NCBI RefSeq assembly: GCF_024362695.1
Contig: NC_065420.1
Span: forward strand, 6,835,420-6,899,419
Reading direction: 5' to 3'
Source: Pectinophora gossypiella
Taxonomy: Eukaryota > Arthropoda > Insecta > Lepidoptera > Gelechiidae
Length of the DNA: 64,000 bases
Shown here: in pieces, positions 1-10,505 of the stretch
Numbering within the stretch: position 1 is the first letter of the stretch
Layout: each line of letters opens with the position of its first letter
Position numbers and translations under genes: made by a program
Notes under the pieces: generated by a model
What the model was told of the DNA's origin: nothing
What the model saw: the letters and a program-made list of their open reading frames with translations, nothing else
Databases searched by the model: none

Positions 1-2199
1 TCTTACAATTTGCGTGTTTGACTAGGAACCGCTCCGTTGCCACAGCTAAGTTCAGCGGTTTTACCGCCCCTGCAAAATGCGTGGTTGCCGTGTTTGTTTT
101 CCTGCAGATCTCAGATTTGTTACCGTCTTCCCCGCTTTCTGCGAATGTATAAGTACTTGGCTACTGTTTAATATTCACCAGCGATTAAGTCGTCTGCACA
201 AACAGTTTACTGTAGCTGACCCCGTTTGTGTGGCCAGCGTGGTGGTCGTGCGAAACGCGATGCAGTTATAATTGGCGAGACTATTGTTTCAAAGTAGTAA
301 TAATGTGCTGCAGATGTCCTTGCAAATTAAATTCTCGCGATTATTCTTAGAAAACTACTCACAGAGAAGGCAACTGTTATGAGAGCAAATAAATTATTTC
401 ATAATTGGTCTCGACGGGATAGAGTCGCAATGTTGTTTTAATGGTGTTTCATTAGAACTTACTTTCGACGCGAAAAATATCTAGTTGAAACTGAGCCTAC
501 GCTTGCCGGGTAATTGTTTAATTAATCAAGTTAATCTCGTTGGTGGAAAATTCTACTACTGCTGTTATTCGTCCTTCACGATTGGCTAACCCGAGTTAAA
601 AGGCGGGTGGCCTGGGACGAGCATAATCGCAACAAAGGCCTGTGACGCCAATACAAAAGTGTGTGACACCAATGTCAAGGTTATAGTATACCTATACAAG
701 GTTGTATATACTGCATGTATATCAATGATAAAGGATGTGACTTGCAAAGGAACTTAGTCTGCCATTTCTGAATTGATCAATAGCGTAGTCATGTTTAGTT
801 CTATTCAGCAGAAGGCTTTAGAGAATATTCTAGGCATTCGGTAGAGTCTAACATAAGGGCCTTTAATAATTTCCAGCCGTACGCGGTGATCGACCGAGAT
901 ATTAAAATACAACTTCAGACCACTTTTAGAAGCAAACCAATTTTAAGTTTGTCTGTAATATGTTTTTAAAGTTACCTATGTTGTTATGCAAGCGAAAACG
1001 AGACGTGATGGATTTTAGGTTTATTGAATTAAGTAAGTATGAGAAAATTAATTTGTCACGTTGACAGTGGCGCCGGAGCCAGACTCTTGGATAAGACATT
1101 AGAGGAAGTAGGAGCACATCATTTGACATAATGCCAAGTTACATGATGTTACATGCATAATTCAGAGGAAAGTGTGGTAGGTTAGACCACAAATTAGTTG
1201 AATCATACTAACCTTTTTAACGAATATTTATTATTAATATTCATGTGGTGTCTTTTCAGTGTAGGTATAAAAGATCTTAACTCGCATCTTTTTGCACTCA
1301 GCAGGTTTTTGCACTATTATGTCTTCGCGGAATGGGTTAATGATACTTATAGCACAGATTTATCGCATGAGAATGAAATTCATATCGACTCTTATGTCTA
1401 GAAGCGCTATACTATACAATCGACTGACCGCAAATTCTAAATAATTGGGTATACGTTTCTAGTATTGCCACGGGGTTTATGGATTCTAGTAATTGTGGTT
1501 GACGTCATACTCTATCTTGTTACATTTATTCATTCATACCTAAAGAAAAATCTCATAGGCAAGTTGCGCTTGACGATTGAATAAATTGTTCAGGAGAAAA
1601 AATACAAGGAAGTTAGGCATGATTAGTCAGTTTTCTTGGTAAAGCAAAACTGGCGGTTGCAGCTTTTGAAGCACGGCTTTAGTATATTATCAAGTTTTCT
1701 TTCAGGTGGTTTGAAAATTGAGATGTGGGTTACAAGGAAGAAACGGGTATGAGAACTACGCTGCCTTGTATACCAGTTTTGACCGATCTGTCAGAAAGGA
1801 AATTTTATGAAAGCTGCTTTTTATTGTATGTGAAGTAAGTACCTATTATAAGTAAAACGTTCAGGGTTGTTAGAATCTCCAGTCATGATAAGAACCTGCT
1901 ATCATCTGTCCTAAGATTAACTTATTTATTTACTTCTAAATAGAACCTAAATTAAAAAAGATGGATTTGGTTAAGGCTCTAGTACACTACACGATTTCTC
2001 GGGCTCGACGTACAGGGTAGGTGTTACAGAATGGCGAAATCAGGTCCCTGTCTCACCTTTTTCCCGAGAAATCATGTAATACAACTTTTACAGAGACAAA
2101 GGTGACAAGTAGCTAAACGAATATTTTACTATTCTCTTCTGTGATAAGTTTGAAACGGCAAGAAATGCCCGCCCGACTGAAAAGAAATGTTAGTGACTC
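1..2199. other. AT-rich non-coding stretch, within Src42A first coding intron
   Basis: I see no convincing exon, tRNA or repeat here. Short open frames (for example 77-271 and 1198-1401) lack recognisable domains. Because the only Src42A exon lies at 7122-7486 on the minus strand and ends in a splice donor, this stretch should be intron of that gene; I found no following SH2-encoding exon in it. Confidence 0.5.
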
Positions 2200-2286
2200 T
2201 TAACCTCTCATCTGCCGGAACGCGGATCTCGACCAGACACAATGTAAAATCTATTGTGTCTGGTATCTCGGCAGATGAGAGGTTAA
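2200..2286. mobile_element. Miniature TTAA-flanked palindromic element (piggyBac-type MITE)
   Basis: An 87-bp unit runs from TTAA to TTAA. Directly inside are perfect 14-bp inverted ends (CCTCTCATCTGCCG and its complement). A second inverted pair, CCAGACACAAT, sits close to the centre, so the whole unit folds into one hairpin. TTAA target duplications with termini starting CC are typical of piggyBac-type elements; the internal sequence is far too short to code. Assignment to piggyBac is inference. Confidence 0.6.
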
Positions 2287-3043
2287 ACATCAGAGGTACT
2301 ACAAAAGCTTGACAATGCAGACATCTCCTAATTACTCCAAAGAAAATACTTTGGAAACTCACTTTTCTGTTGTCTTATATTTCACAGATATTCAGATACC
2401 CAATAAATGAAAACGGCGGCAAATGTAGGTATATCTTTAAAAAGTCCATTCCAGTGGCTAAATACAACATTTTGGAGCGTATCATTAGCATAAAATACAG
2501 GTTAAATAATACGTAAAGCGACATGTATGTAAAGTCTGGTTGTCCTTTATAATAGCACCAATCAGTCACAGTGCGTCCATGAGTACAGAGTGCTACTTTC
2601 GCTTGCAAATTTTGTGCGACAGAAGTTGCGCAATAGTAGCGTGGTAAACGATTGTAATTATTATTGAAATAGCGTTCTAATCTAGAGTGTAAACGGTCGT
2701 TGACGTGAAAGCGTGGCCACGTCGCATCTTACCTACTGCTATAGAAATTGGACATGTTTTTTTTAGGTACCCTAATATCATGGCTGACTTTGCAAACGAC
2801 GACGCAAGTTTATGCTAAAATAATTTATGTCTTATTGACAATAGCAAAAGGTGCATACGTCAGATACGACAGTTAGCAACGTCAGCGACGACATACTGAG
2901 ACTGTCACTAGTTTGATTAGGACATTGTAAGGTGATACACCTGATTGGCTGAAACGAAATAATACCGTGTTTCGGAAGACATGTTTAGCGATTGGTCTTA
3001 TTAATATTGTTTAGGTAAGTAGGTACCTATGTACCTACGCGTT
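2287..3043. other. Non-coding stretch with a diverged repeat
   Basis: No gene seen. Positions 2779-2900 loosely resemble 58572-58700 (shared blocks such as TGGCTGACTTTGC and GTCTTATTGACAA), so they are probably two old copies of one dispersed repeat. Confidence 0.35.
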
Positions 3044-3095
3044 ACATGAGTTATGTCAGAGGTAATTGGCAGCTCAATAATAACCCTCACAACCC
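3044..3095 (+). mobile_element. SINE-C 3'-end fragment
   Basis: About 50 bp match the SINE-C tail as seen at 42600-42700: ATGAGTTATGTCAGAGG, then GGCAGCTCAATAATAACCCT and CACAACCC. Head and body are absent, so this is a short old remnant. Confidence 0.5.
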
Positions 3096-3475
3096 ATATT
3101 ATAAAAGTAGAAGAAATAATTTTCGTGTACTTTTCGAATGTACTACAATAGTAAAAATAACATCGACATCTTCCACGAAACCCTCACCAACTTTAAATAT
3201 AAAATTACAAATATTATATAAATTCACTCAATTTCCTATAATTTTACTTTATATACTTTTTATCCATTTTTTTCTCTATCTTCTAGCTTTAAGTTAACTC
3301 AAACACGTGTACGTGTTGTTTTATTATTTGTTTAAAACTAACTTGAATGTTGTATACGCCTGTAATGGTATAACATACGGTCATTGTCCGTTGAATTTTA
3401 TTCATGTAATTTTTATGTATATACCGATGGTGTATCTTAAATAAATAAATAAGTATAAGTTCAGTGTAATTACGT

Positions 3476-3697
3476 AACATAAGCTCACGACTATATCGCT
3501 TTTGGGGTAGTCAAGAGGTACATCCATCGCAAGATGAACTACGCACACCTCACCTTGTTCTCTGTTAGACCAACGTTATCGGTGAGGTTAGGTTAGTAGA
3601 TAAATTAATAACTCATGTGTACAAGTCCGGTACCGGAGTTCGAACCGGCGCTCCCCGTTTGAGAAGCAAGCCAGTTTACCACAGGACCACAGTGACT
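3476..3697 (-). mobile_element. SINE-D, near-complete copy with tRNA-like head
   Basis: Read on the minus strand, a tRNA-like head (3622-3695) has the A-box-like GTGGTCCTGTGG and a perfect T-arm, CCGG-TTCGAACT-CCGG. The body follows and ends CGTGAGCTTATGTTACG. Approximate 12-bp duplications flank it (3464-3475 and 3698-3709, two mismatches). Other copies of the body lie at 21446, 27892 and 42031. The tail resembles the end of LINE-alpha at 4115-4770. The tRNA-like part continues straight into SINE body and is not a working tRNA gene. Confidence 0.65.
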
Positions 3698-3709
3698 GTG
3701 TCATTACAT

Positions 3710-4114
3710 TGTATGCTTTTTCTCTAGCACTAAAAAACTCAAGTTTATTTTTTTTGGGAGTAAGAAGTCCTTGTAGGTATTTTGGAGGCTAAGTAGGTAT
3801 TTAAAAATCTAACAAGCTCTAATAATATAATCAAGAAGAATACCTGTACTAGCCCAATTGGGAATATAGTAGTGAACTGATAATATGTTAGGTAATAATA
3901 TATTATAACGCTTATTACTAACTACACTGTCATCAACCCTGAGAAAATGGAACATTTCTATGTTGTTGCTACTGACACAGTTTACACTTAGCACAAAGGT
4001 AACAGAAAGTTTACAACTGCGGTAAATAAGAGTTATTTTTCATTCATTTGACAATGGATTTTCCTATGATATGGACTGGTGTCGAGCAGGCGCCTATTAG
4101 GATTGAAATATGAA
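3710..4114. other. Non-coding intron-like stretch
   Basis: AT-rich; no gene, structured RNA or recognised repeat seen. Confidence 0.4.
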
Positions 4115-4444
4115 ATGGCTATATGTATAATATTAATTAAACTACTAAAGCATTACGAAAGCGGTATATATGGTGAAGGTTGTTGGTAGAGCTGGCACAG
4201 AAAGACCTAGAAGGATGTGCATTGACCAAATTGGAGTTGTCCTTAGAAAAGGTTTAGTACAAAAGTTTAAAACGATTGATGAATATGGAGGAAGCAAGAA
4301 AAGTGTGTCGAAGCTAATCGATTTTAATAGTCTCTGCTTACCCCGGAAAGAGGCATGAGTTTATGTATGTATACTCACTAAACAAACGCCGAGATATGAT
4401 GGCTGTTTTCGCTTTTGTCCTGATTATCAAGTTTCGTATTAATA
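4115..4444 (+). mobile_element. LINE-alpha (RTE-like) 3' fragment, tandem unit 1
   Basis: Encodes the C-terminal end of an RTE-like ORF2. The frame from 4170 to 4358 includes GTERPRRMCIDQIG, a form of the GRxRPRRxxxDQIG motif common at the end of lepidopteran RTE-like polymerases, then stops and runs into a GTTTATGTATGTATA tail. The endonuclease and RT domains are missing. The unit is repeated immediately downstream with a 330-bp period. Assignment to the RTE group is by motif only. Confidence 0.6.
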
Positions 4445-4770
4445 ATGGCTATATGTAAAATATTCATTAAATTACTAAAGCATTACGAAAGCGGTATATA
4501 AGGTGAAGGTTGTTGGTAGAGCTGGTACAGAAAGACCTAGAAGGATGTACATTGACCAAATTGGAGTTGTCTTTAGAAAAGGTTTAGTACAAAGGTTTAA
4601 AACGATTGATGAATATGGAGGATGGAGGAAGAAGCTAAACGATTTTAATAGTCTCTGCTTACCCAGGAAAGAGGCATGAGTTTATGTATGTATACTCACT
4701 AAACAAGCGCCGAGATATGATGGCTGTGTTTTCGCTTTTGTCCTGATTATCAGGTGTCGTATTAATTAAT
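4445..4770 (+). mobile_element. LINE-alpha (RTE-like) 3' fragment, tandem unit 2
   Basis: Near-identical direct copy of 4115-4444. It differs by scattered substitutions and a small internal deletion/rearrangement around 4619-4640 that removes the AGAAAAGTGTGTCG block present in unit 1. Head-to-tail placement without a separate tail or target duplication suggests local tandem duplication rather than two independent insertions. Confidence 0.65.
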
Positions 4771-7115
4771 AACTACGCTAAAGGAGCAAATATTTGTACA
4801 TTATTGTTAAAGTGACGTGCAGTCAGTCATAATATTTATCAAAACCTTTTAATTACTAGTACTTGCAATATTAGTCCTAAATCAAAAAACATACAGATGC
4901 TAGTCGCATTTCAATATATTTATCCGATTAACAAATTGTTACTATTGTAATGTATCAAATCGGCCAGCATCGCTATGCTGGCGTTATGACGCACGCTTAA
5001 AGATACACTGTGTTAAGTGTAGCACAGTGCATCTTTTACCTATTTTGCCCAGACAAAAAATACTTCCTTATCATTTGTAGCTCTGCCATGCCCATCCCAG
5101 TACGAATTACAAGTGCAAATGTATGTATGTTTATTAAAATTTTAGACCTCTAGCCATAATTACTTATGTAGTAAATATTCAAGTGCAGGTTTATAGACAT
5201 TGTATTTGTATGTTAAGTGCATCTCTTTCCCACTCTACTGGAAGAGATTTCTATTATAAATAAGCTTAACCATTATCAGAATAAAGTATAAGTTTTTAAC
5301 TATTTGTCACTATGTTCTGCCCTGTGTAAGTATACTAACACCTCTGACTACCCCTTTGAGGATACAGGTGTGGTATTATGTTATATCAGTACTGTGTACA
5401 GTGTTAAATAAATATGTTAGACTAAAACAGGTAACCCATTACAGAAAATGTTTGAAAGCAATAAGATTCATTTTGAGCTGAACAATGGATTTTCATGTTA
5501 TGTATTCACTCTATTAGCACTGAGCACATTATAACATGAAACATTCCAGTTGCTTTCACTTCACATGCCTCTCAAGTGTTTTATGTCTAATGGATTTTCC
5601 ATACAAGATCACAGGTTTTTGTACTGACTTTCTCAAATATATCACAAAATTAGAAAGGAGATAATGAATAAATGGATTTCAATCTAAAATTAATAAGTAT
5701 AGATATCTTTTCTTTAATTAGGTACAGTAAACAGATTTTTTTATTTTAGATATAAACAGAGGTATAATAGGTACCTATCTATTTTTTTTTTGTGTTATTG
5801 CAATGCAATAGAACGGTGTAATGTAGTGTGTGTATAGCGCTCCATATTATTTCTATGTATTAAGGGGAGGTCTGTGTTCAGTAAACGGACACTGCATTGG
5901 TAAATAAATAATAACATTATTGTAACTTTAAATTACCTACTTTAATGTTATATAAGGTAAAAAGAAAATATATGTATTGTACCAACTACTTAACACCCCA
6001 GACAGGTCATAGTGAAGTTATTTGTAATTGATGGGCTGGTCATCTATCACTACAGAGTTAATTTATTTTATTTTTAAGAATTAAGGGTTCTGTAACTTTT
6101 ATGATAAGGAAAAAATGAATAGCAACTATTTTTCTAAATGTCCTGACTTTGTGTAGTGTATTAATAAACAGGAAATGTAATAATTATAAATGAATACAAT
6201 TAGGTAGGTATGTACTATGTTTTACATACACAAGCAACAAAATAGTACTTTTTTCTATATGGAGTACAGAGCTCTTTATAAACCAAATCTACTCTAAATG
6301 ATTTTCTATCAACCTAGTATGATGCTTGGCACAGTATTCTTTATTGAAACTTAGTATCTAAATATGTGATGCTATTTAATTAGGTATTGCATTAAGTTAT
6401 GACCTGGGTACTTCTTAAAGACTTTGCCTGTGATTCAAAGAAAGGTGTAAGTCTAGCAAAAAGTTATTCTCAAATGTTAATATGAAATCTAGAAGATTTA
6501 TATTTAGGTACTTATCTATTAACTGGATTATAATAATAAGTTTTGCTAAACCTATGTTTGTACCACTCATAGTTTGACTAGAAATAATATTAAATATTGA
6601 AGTGAGCATAGTTCAAATCAGGTAAGAATCGGGTGATGATGCTACTTTAAATATTGTGAGTTGGTGATCCACATTGTGCAAAAGAAAGCACCTTGTTAGC
6701 TAGTTTGCTAAGTAAATAAATCAAATTCTTAAAAAAATAATATATAGCTGTTCTAAATAAAAGTTGTTGTGGACAGACAAGTTGAGTTTTAGTTGGACTG
6801 AACCGTTAAGTCAAACATGTTCAAAGTAGTCGTAGTTTGGCAACTTCCATGTAATATAAGGATGATATAAATGGCTGTTTAAATACGCATATTAATTAGG
6901 ACTCGCTCTGTTACACCAACAAACAACAAATATTAGGCTACCAAAAGTTATCTATTTTAGTAATGAGTGAAGTTATAAATAAACAAACCAGCTGTTGTAC
7001 TATTAGTCAATCTATCTAACAATGAATAGGGCTACGTAAGGCACTGGGCAGAAGGAAAAGAAATCGTACAGGAACCGCTCACTATCGCAACGATTGCATA
7101 AAAACAGATATGATT
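4771..7115. other. AT-rich intron sequence downstream of the Src42A coding exon
   Basis: No other exon was recognised. Positions 5338-5375 hold a short minus-strand fragment of the LINE-alpha/SINE-D tail type (CTGACTACCCC block). The rest is simple AT-rich sequence with T and A runs. In the minus-strand gene this is the start of the intron following the 7122-7486 exon. Confidence 0.5.
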
Positions 7116-7121
7116 ACTCAC

Positions 7122-7486
7122 GGCTCGGCCTCTATGGACTGCAATCGGGCGACATAGTTCGATGGAATGTAGCCTTCTTGTTTTGTTTTCTTGCTCCTTG
7201 CTAGCCACCAATCTCCCTGCGTATCATTCAGGATCTCCAAATGCTCTCCCTTTCTAAAACTAAGGTCCTCGTCGGTCCTGGCATCGTAGTCATACAGGGC
7301 AACAAAAATTCGGGTGGGAGGAACCTCGCTTGTGTCTGGGCCTTGATTTACCGTGGAACGTATTGGATCTGGGGGCGGGGTCGGCACTGGGGTCTGAAAC
7401 TGTCTCGGGTCCTCTTCATGAGCGTTTGTTCTCTCATTTTTGTTTTTAGAATCCTTTTCCCCTGTGCTACTAAAACAGTTCCCCAT
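7122..7486 (-). CDS. Src42A: Src42A-type non-receptor tyrosine kinase, first coding exon (partial)
   Basis: Encodes the first 121 codons plus two bases of a Src-family kinase. I chose the ATG at 7484-7486 rather than the in-frame ATG ten codons upstream because it gives MGNC at the N-terminus: Gly2 for myristoylation and Cys4 for palmitoylation, which anchor these kinases to the inner plasma membrane. A proline-rich unique region (residues 5-58) is followed by a complete SH3 domain (about 60-116) with the ligand-binding ALYDY at 64-68, the tryptophan pair at 93-94 and YIPSNYV at 106-112. SH3 binds proline-rich partners and helps keep the kinase autoinhibited. The exon ends inside the Pro122 codon at a strong GTGAGT donor (7116-7121). 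SH2 and kinase exons are not in the window. The SH3 sequence matches the Src42A rather than the Src64B type as I remember these families. Confidence 0.93.
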
Positions 7487-7700
7487 TTTCTCTTCACAAG
7501 GTGAGATTGGTACCACTAGTTTTATGTCAAATCACACACTTATACGTATTCAAACGACTGTCCAATGTTTGTATGCCTATAAACATTTTATTTTGTCACA
7601 AAAAAGTCAAAAATTATAAACGAAATTTGTATTTTTATCGTAAACAAAGAATATAAAACTCCGATCGGACATCACTGCAGTCGGCCATTTTGATATACCA
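7487..7700 (-). promoter_or_regulatory. Src42A 5' leader / proximal upstream region (tentative)
   Basis: Lies directly 5' of the Src42A start codon. It holds an in-frame upstream ATG at 7514-7516 and a separate 17-codon open frame on the minus strand (7635-7688) starting in a good context, AAAATGGCC, which could be an upstream ORF if transcribed. A possible acceptor-like CTAG lies near 7517-7520, so the leader may be spliced. No TATA box or clear initiator could be fixed. Confidence 0.3.
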
Positions 7701-8679
7701 CAGACAAACTTTCTCTACTTTTTATTTTTTTGTTTCGATCAACGAGAATTTTCAACATTTTATTTATTTGAAAATGCTTTCTTCGCATATCTACTTTTAT
7801 AGGGTAGAAACTAATGATTTTGATTATAAAACAATTCAACATATTCTATTGATATTACATCTAAAACAGCTAACGACATCTATCTACCTTCTTTAAACTA
7901 ACGCACCTTACGGCACGATGGCACGACATCTATTGAGTTTTCCGTGAACTATTACAAATCTACTACGACATTGTAATATTATAGCTTGTAGATATGTTCC
8001 ACTAGATGTCGCTAACAGTAACAAATTGATAACAAAACTTGAGAAAAAGGAAACATGACCTGAGATTTCTATACCAAAATAGCAATAAATTATCAAACAA
8101 AATATGAATCTAATATAATCGATGTGCTATTTATATGCATTTGCGAAAAGTGGCCATCGAATTATGTTATGTACCTTCCTATTTATTTATGAACCTACAA
8201 TACATGTTAATGAGCTCGTTGTTTATCGTTGGCATGGTACATAAACCAGTCACCATGGCTAAATCTGATTAAGAACGAGCTTCCATCATTAATTGAGTTT
8301 TGTCCAGTAAGCCACCATAGCGGGGGCCGCGTAATTCCAGTGCTTTCACTTTATCTGGTAAGGATTGAAGAAGGATGCGCTTATCATGTTGACTTAATTA
8401 AGCAAGGATCTGGACGGAATTACTAGGCTAGAATCTAATTTGTAGAACCTGAAGTAATAGTAGCTATTATTCAGAGGGTGCGAGTAAACAAAGTTTATTG
8501 CGGCACCCGACAGAACCAGAAATCTAGGAGCCCTGCCAAGGTGTTATTATCTAAAGGTTTTTAATCTGGTTTTTTCTGTTTGAAACTTGCCTTCCTCTCG
8601 TCTCTTGATAGTTACTTACACTTCTTGACAGGTCTAGTTAGAGAACTATCAATTGTTTGTAACATCGTAAGACGTATAT
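7701..8679. other. Non-coding stretch upstream of Src42A coding exon
   Basis: No gene or recognisable repeat seen; mostly AT-rich with no splice-flanked open frame that I could support. Confidence 0.4.
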
Positions 8680-9115
8680 ACCTATTATCTAAGTATACCT
8701 ATAAAAGGAGAAACTGACTGACTGACATATCAACGCACAGTCTAAACGGCTAAACGTAGGCACTTTAAATTTGGAAGGGACGTAGCTTAGGTACCGTAGA
8801 GGTGCACTAGGAAAGGAATTCCCGGAATTCCCACGGGTACGGGAATTAGCGGGAAAATCCTTTTGTATGAAAAATCTAAACCGCTTAAGTTAGACGCTTG
8901 GGCATGCAGGTACCTTAGTTAACTTAAAGCTTAGTTGCAACAGGATATTGCAAAATTCCCACGGAAACTGGAGTTAGCGGGAAGAAACATTTGTATGTAA
9001 GTAAACATCTAAACTGCATAAGTTAGATGCTTGAAATTTGATATGCACTCCCACACACACAAAGATCTTTCTTTTATAACACGCCACGCGGACGAAGTCG
9101 CGGGCAAAAGCTAGT
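8680..9115 (+). mobile_element. Helitron-like element, non-autonomous
   Basis: Starts with the lepidopteran-type AGAAACTGACTGACTGACAT followed by a block ending CTAAACGTAGGCAC, and finishes GCGGGCAAAAGCTAGT at 9100-9115. A short hairpin, CGCG-GACGAAGT-CGCG (9087-9102), sits about 9 bases before CTAG, the expected 3' Helitron layout. There are no terminal repeats and no Rep/helicase coding. Related ends occur at 23621-24394 and 32540-32655. Confidence 0.6.
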
Positions 9116-9576
9116 ATATTATAAATAGAGTGAAGTTAACAGAACTTTTTTCATTGATAGCGTACCTAATGGTTTGTCCAGTTTTTTGGGACATAAATAT
9201 AGGTATCGAAAAGCCGTCTTGTGTTCATTTTACAGGATTATACTTTACCCTTCTCGTAGACACTTTCTTTTTAATTTCATTAAGTTGCTGTTTTATGTTG
9301 ATGGTAAAAGACGAGAAGGTTTGCTTCAGATTAGTAATGTTTAATATTTTCCACTTTATTGTTTTTAGGAAAGGACTTCTTATCAAAAGTGGCTGCAAGT
9401 TGTCTTCTGATTACTTATGGCTCTGCTCACCCTTTAAAGATTGTGGTCGTGAGCATCTACATCACTAACCGTTAAGATTATGATTGTTGTGTTCCCGACA
9501 GAACCAGAAATCACCTTCAAAGTTAATTCCTTGACCTACCCATCTTTTTAGGCTACTCTAGGCAAAGTTCTAGATT
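9116..9576. other. Non-coding stretch with an open frame of unknown meaning
   Basis: A 112-codon plus-strand frame (9130-9468) is leucine/phenylalanine-rich and overlaps dispersed-looking sequence at 9385-9450. I do not recognise it and do not call it a gene. Confidence 0.35.
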
Positions 9577-9927
9577 AGAAGCTTGGTAGTACAGTTGGTA
9601 GAACGGTAGCCTCTCACTTTGAGGTCGCAGGTTCGAATCCAGAACAGGCCTAAACCAATGATTGTCGAATTTGTTTTCGAATTCATGTTTGGATCATAAT
9701 TGATTATCAAATGCTCTGCGGTAAAGGAAAATATCGTGAGGAAACCCACATTCCCGCGAATTTAATTTCCGGAGGCATGTGATCTAGCCTGTATTGGGCT
9801 GGTTTTCCCTTCGCGGCTTGGAAAGTCAGACAGGCAGTCGCTTCTGTAAAAAACCGGACCTGTCAAATCTTCAGGTTAGGTAAGCGGACCCTGTGAAAAG
9901 TGGGATAGTAATACTAGGGAGATGATG
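9577..9927 (+). mobile_element. SINE-A, full-length copy
   Basis: tRNA-derived SINE. The A-box region is diverged; the B box, GGTTCGAATCC, is at about 9631-9641. The body includes GGATCATAATTGATTATC and the CCGGACCTGTCAAATCTTC block, and the 3' end is GATGATG. Near-perfect 17-bp target duplications (AGGCAAAGTTCTAGATT; 9560-9576 and 9928-9944, one mismatch) define the insertion limits. Confidence 0.85.
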
Positions 9928-10279
9928 AGGCAAAGTTTTAGATTCTAGTATAACTAGAATCTAAAACTTTAGGTACTCACATGTTCATGTACCTACATAA
10001 CTGCTTCCTAGTATCAGAATTGAAACTGAAAATCTGCAGTATGACATTCGCAAATTTAATCTCTTTATTTTTGGAGGATTTCTAAGTATTTAATTGTTAC
10101 ATTTAAAAGCGTGTCTACCTTAATCTCATTCAGGAATGTTACGAAATCTGTGCTCTAGCACTTGAGATAACAAGCTAGTCAGTTGGAATTGGATTTCATT
10201 TTATCTAAGTGGATAGGTACCAATTGTTAGACACCTTGGTAGGGTAAACTGAACTATGATGACCTGTTTGTAAACCAGA

Positions 10280-10505
10280 GCATAAGCATAGAATAAGGAA
10301 TAATACTAGGTATGGAACGGTAACTCTCCGCTCCCTACCAGCGGCTGAGCTAGATTTACCTCACCCCCTCGGTCTTAGTTTAGCCTTCAATCGTATGGAA
10401 GTCGGACGTAACATACGCAGTAGCGCGTCTACGACAACGTCAATGTATAGTGTCTGTGTAAAACAAAGATTTTTCGTATAAAGTGTCGGGGTGTGGGTCT
10501 TCGCC
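10280..10505 (+). mobile_element. MITE-R copy 1
   Basis: A roughly 220-bp non-coding repeat beginning ATAGAATAAGGAATAATACT, with central blocks AGCGGCTGAGCTAG and GTGTAGTGTCTGTGTAAAA-like sequence. Two other copies lie at 30715-30925 (minus) and 40366-40580 (plus), about 75-80% alike by eye. I did not define terminal repeats, so the class is uncertain. Confidence 0.5.

Noticed and set aside
3622..3695. tRNA-like fold on the minus strand with a perfect T-arm
   Set aside because: It runs straight into SINE-D body sequence and has no matching acceptor stem that I can close, so it is a SINE head and not a functional tRNA gene. The same applies to the heads at 42412, 43440, 52560, 53430 and 58030.
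7241..7504. 87-codon plus-strand frame across the kinase exon
   Set aside because: Antisense shadow of the Src42A exon.
9130..9468. 112-codon hydrophobic frame with possible membrane segments
   Set aside because: F/L-rich composition follows from T-rich DNA; no homology recognised, no splice or promoter support, and its end overlaps repeat-like sequence.
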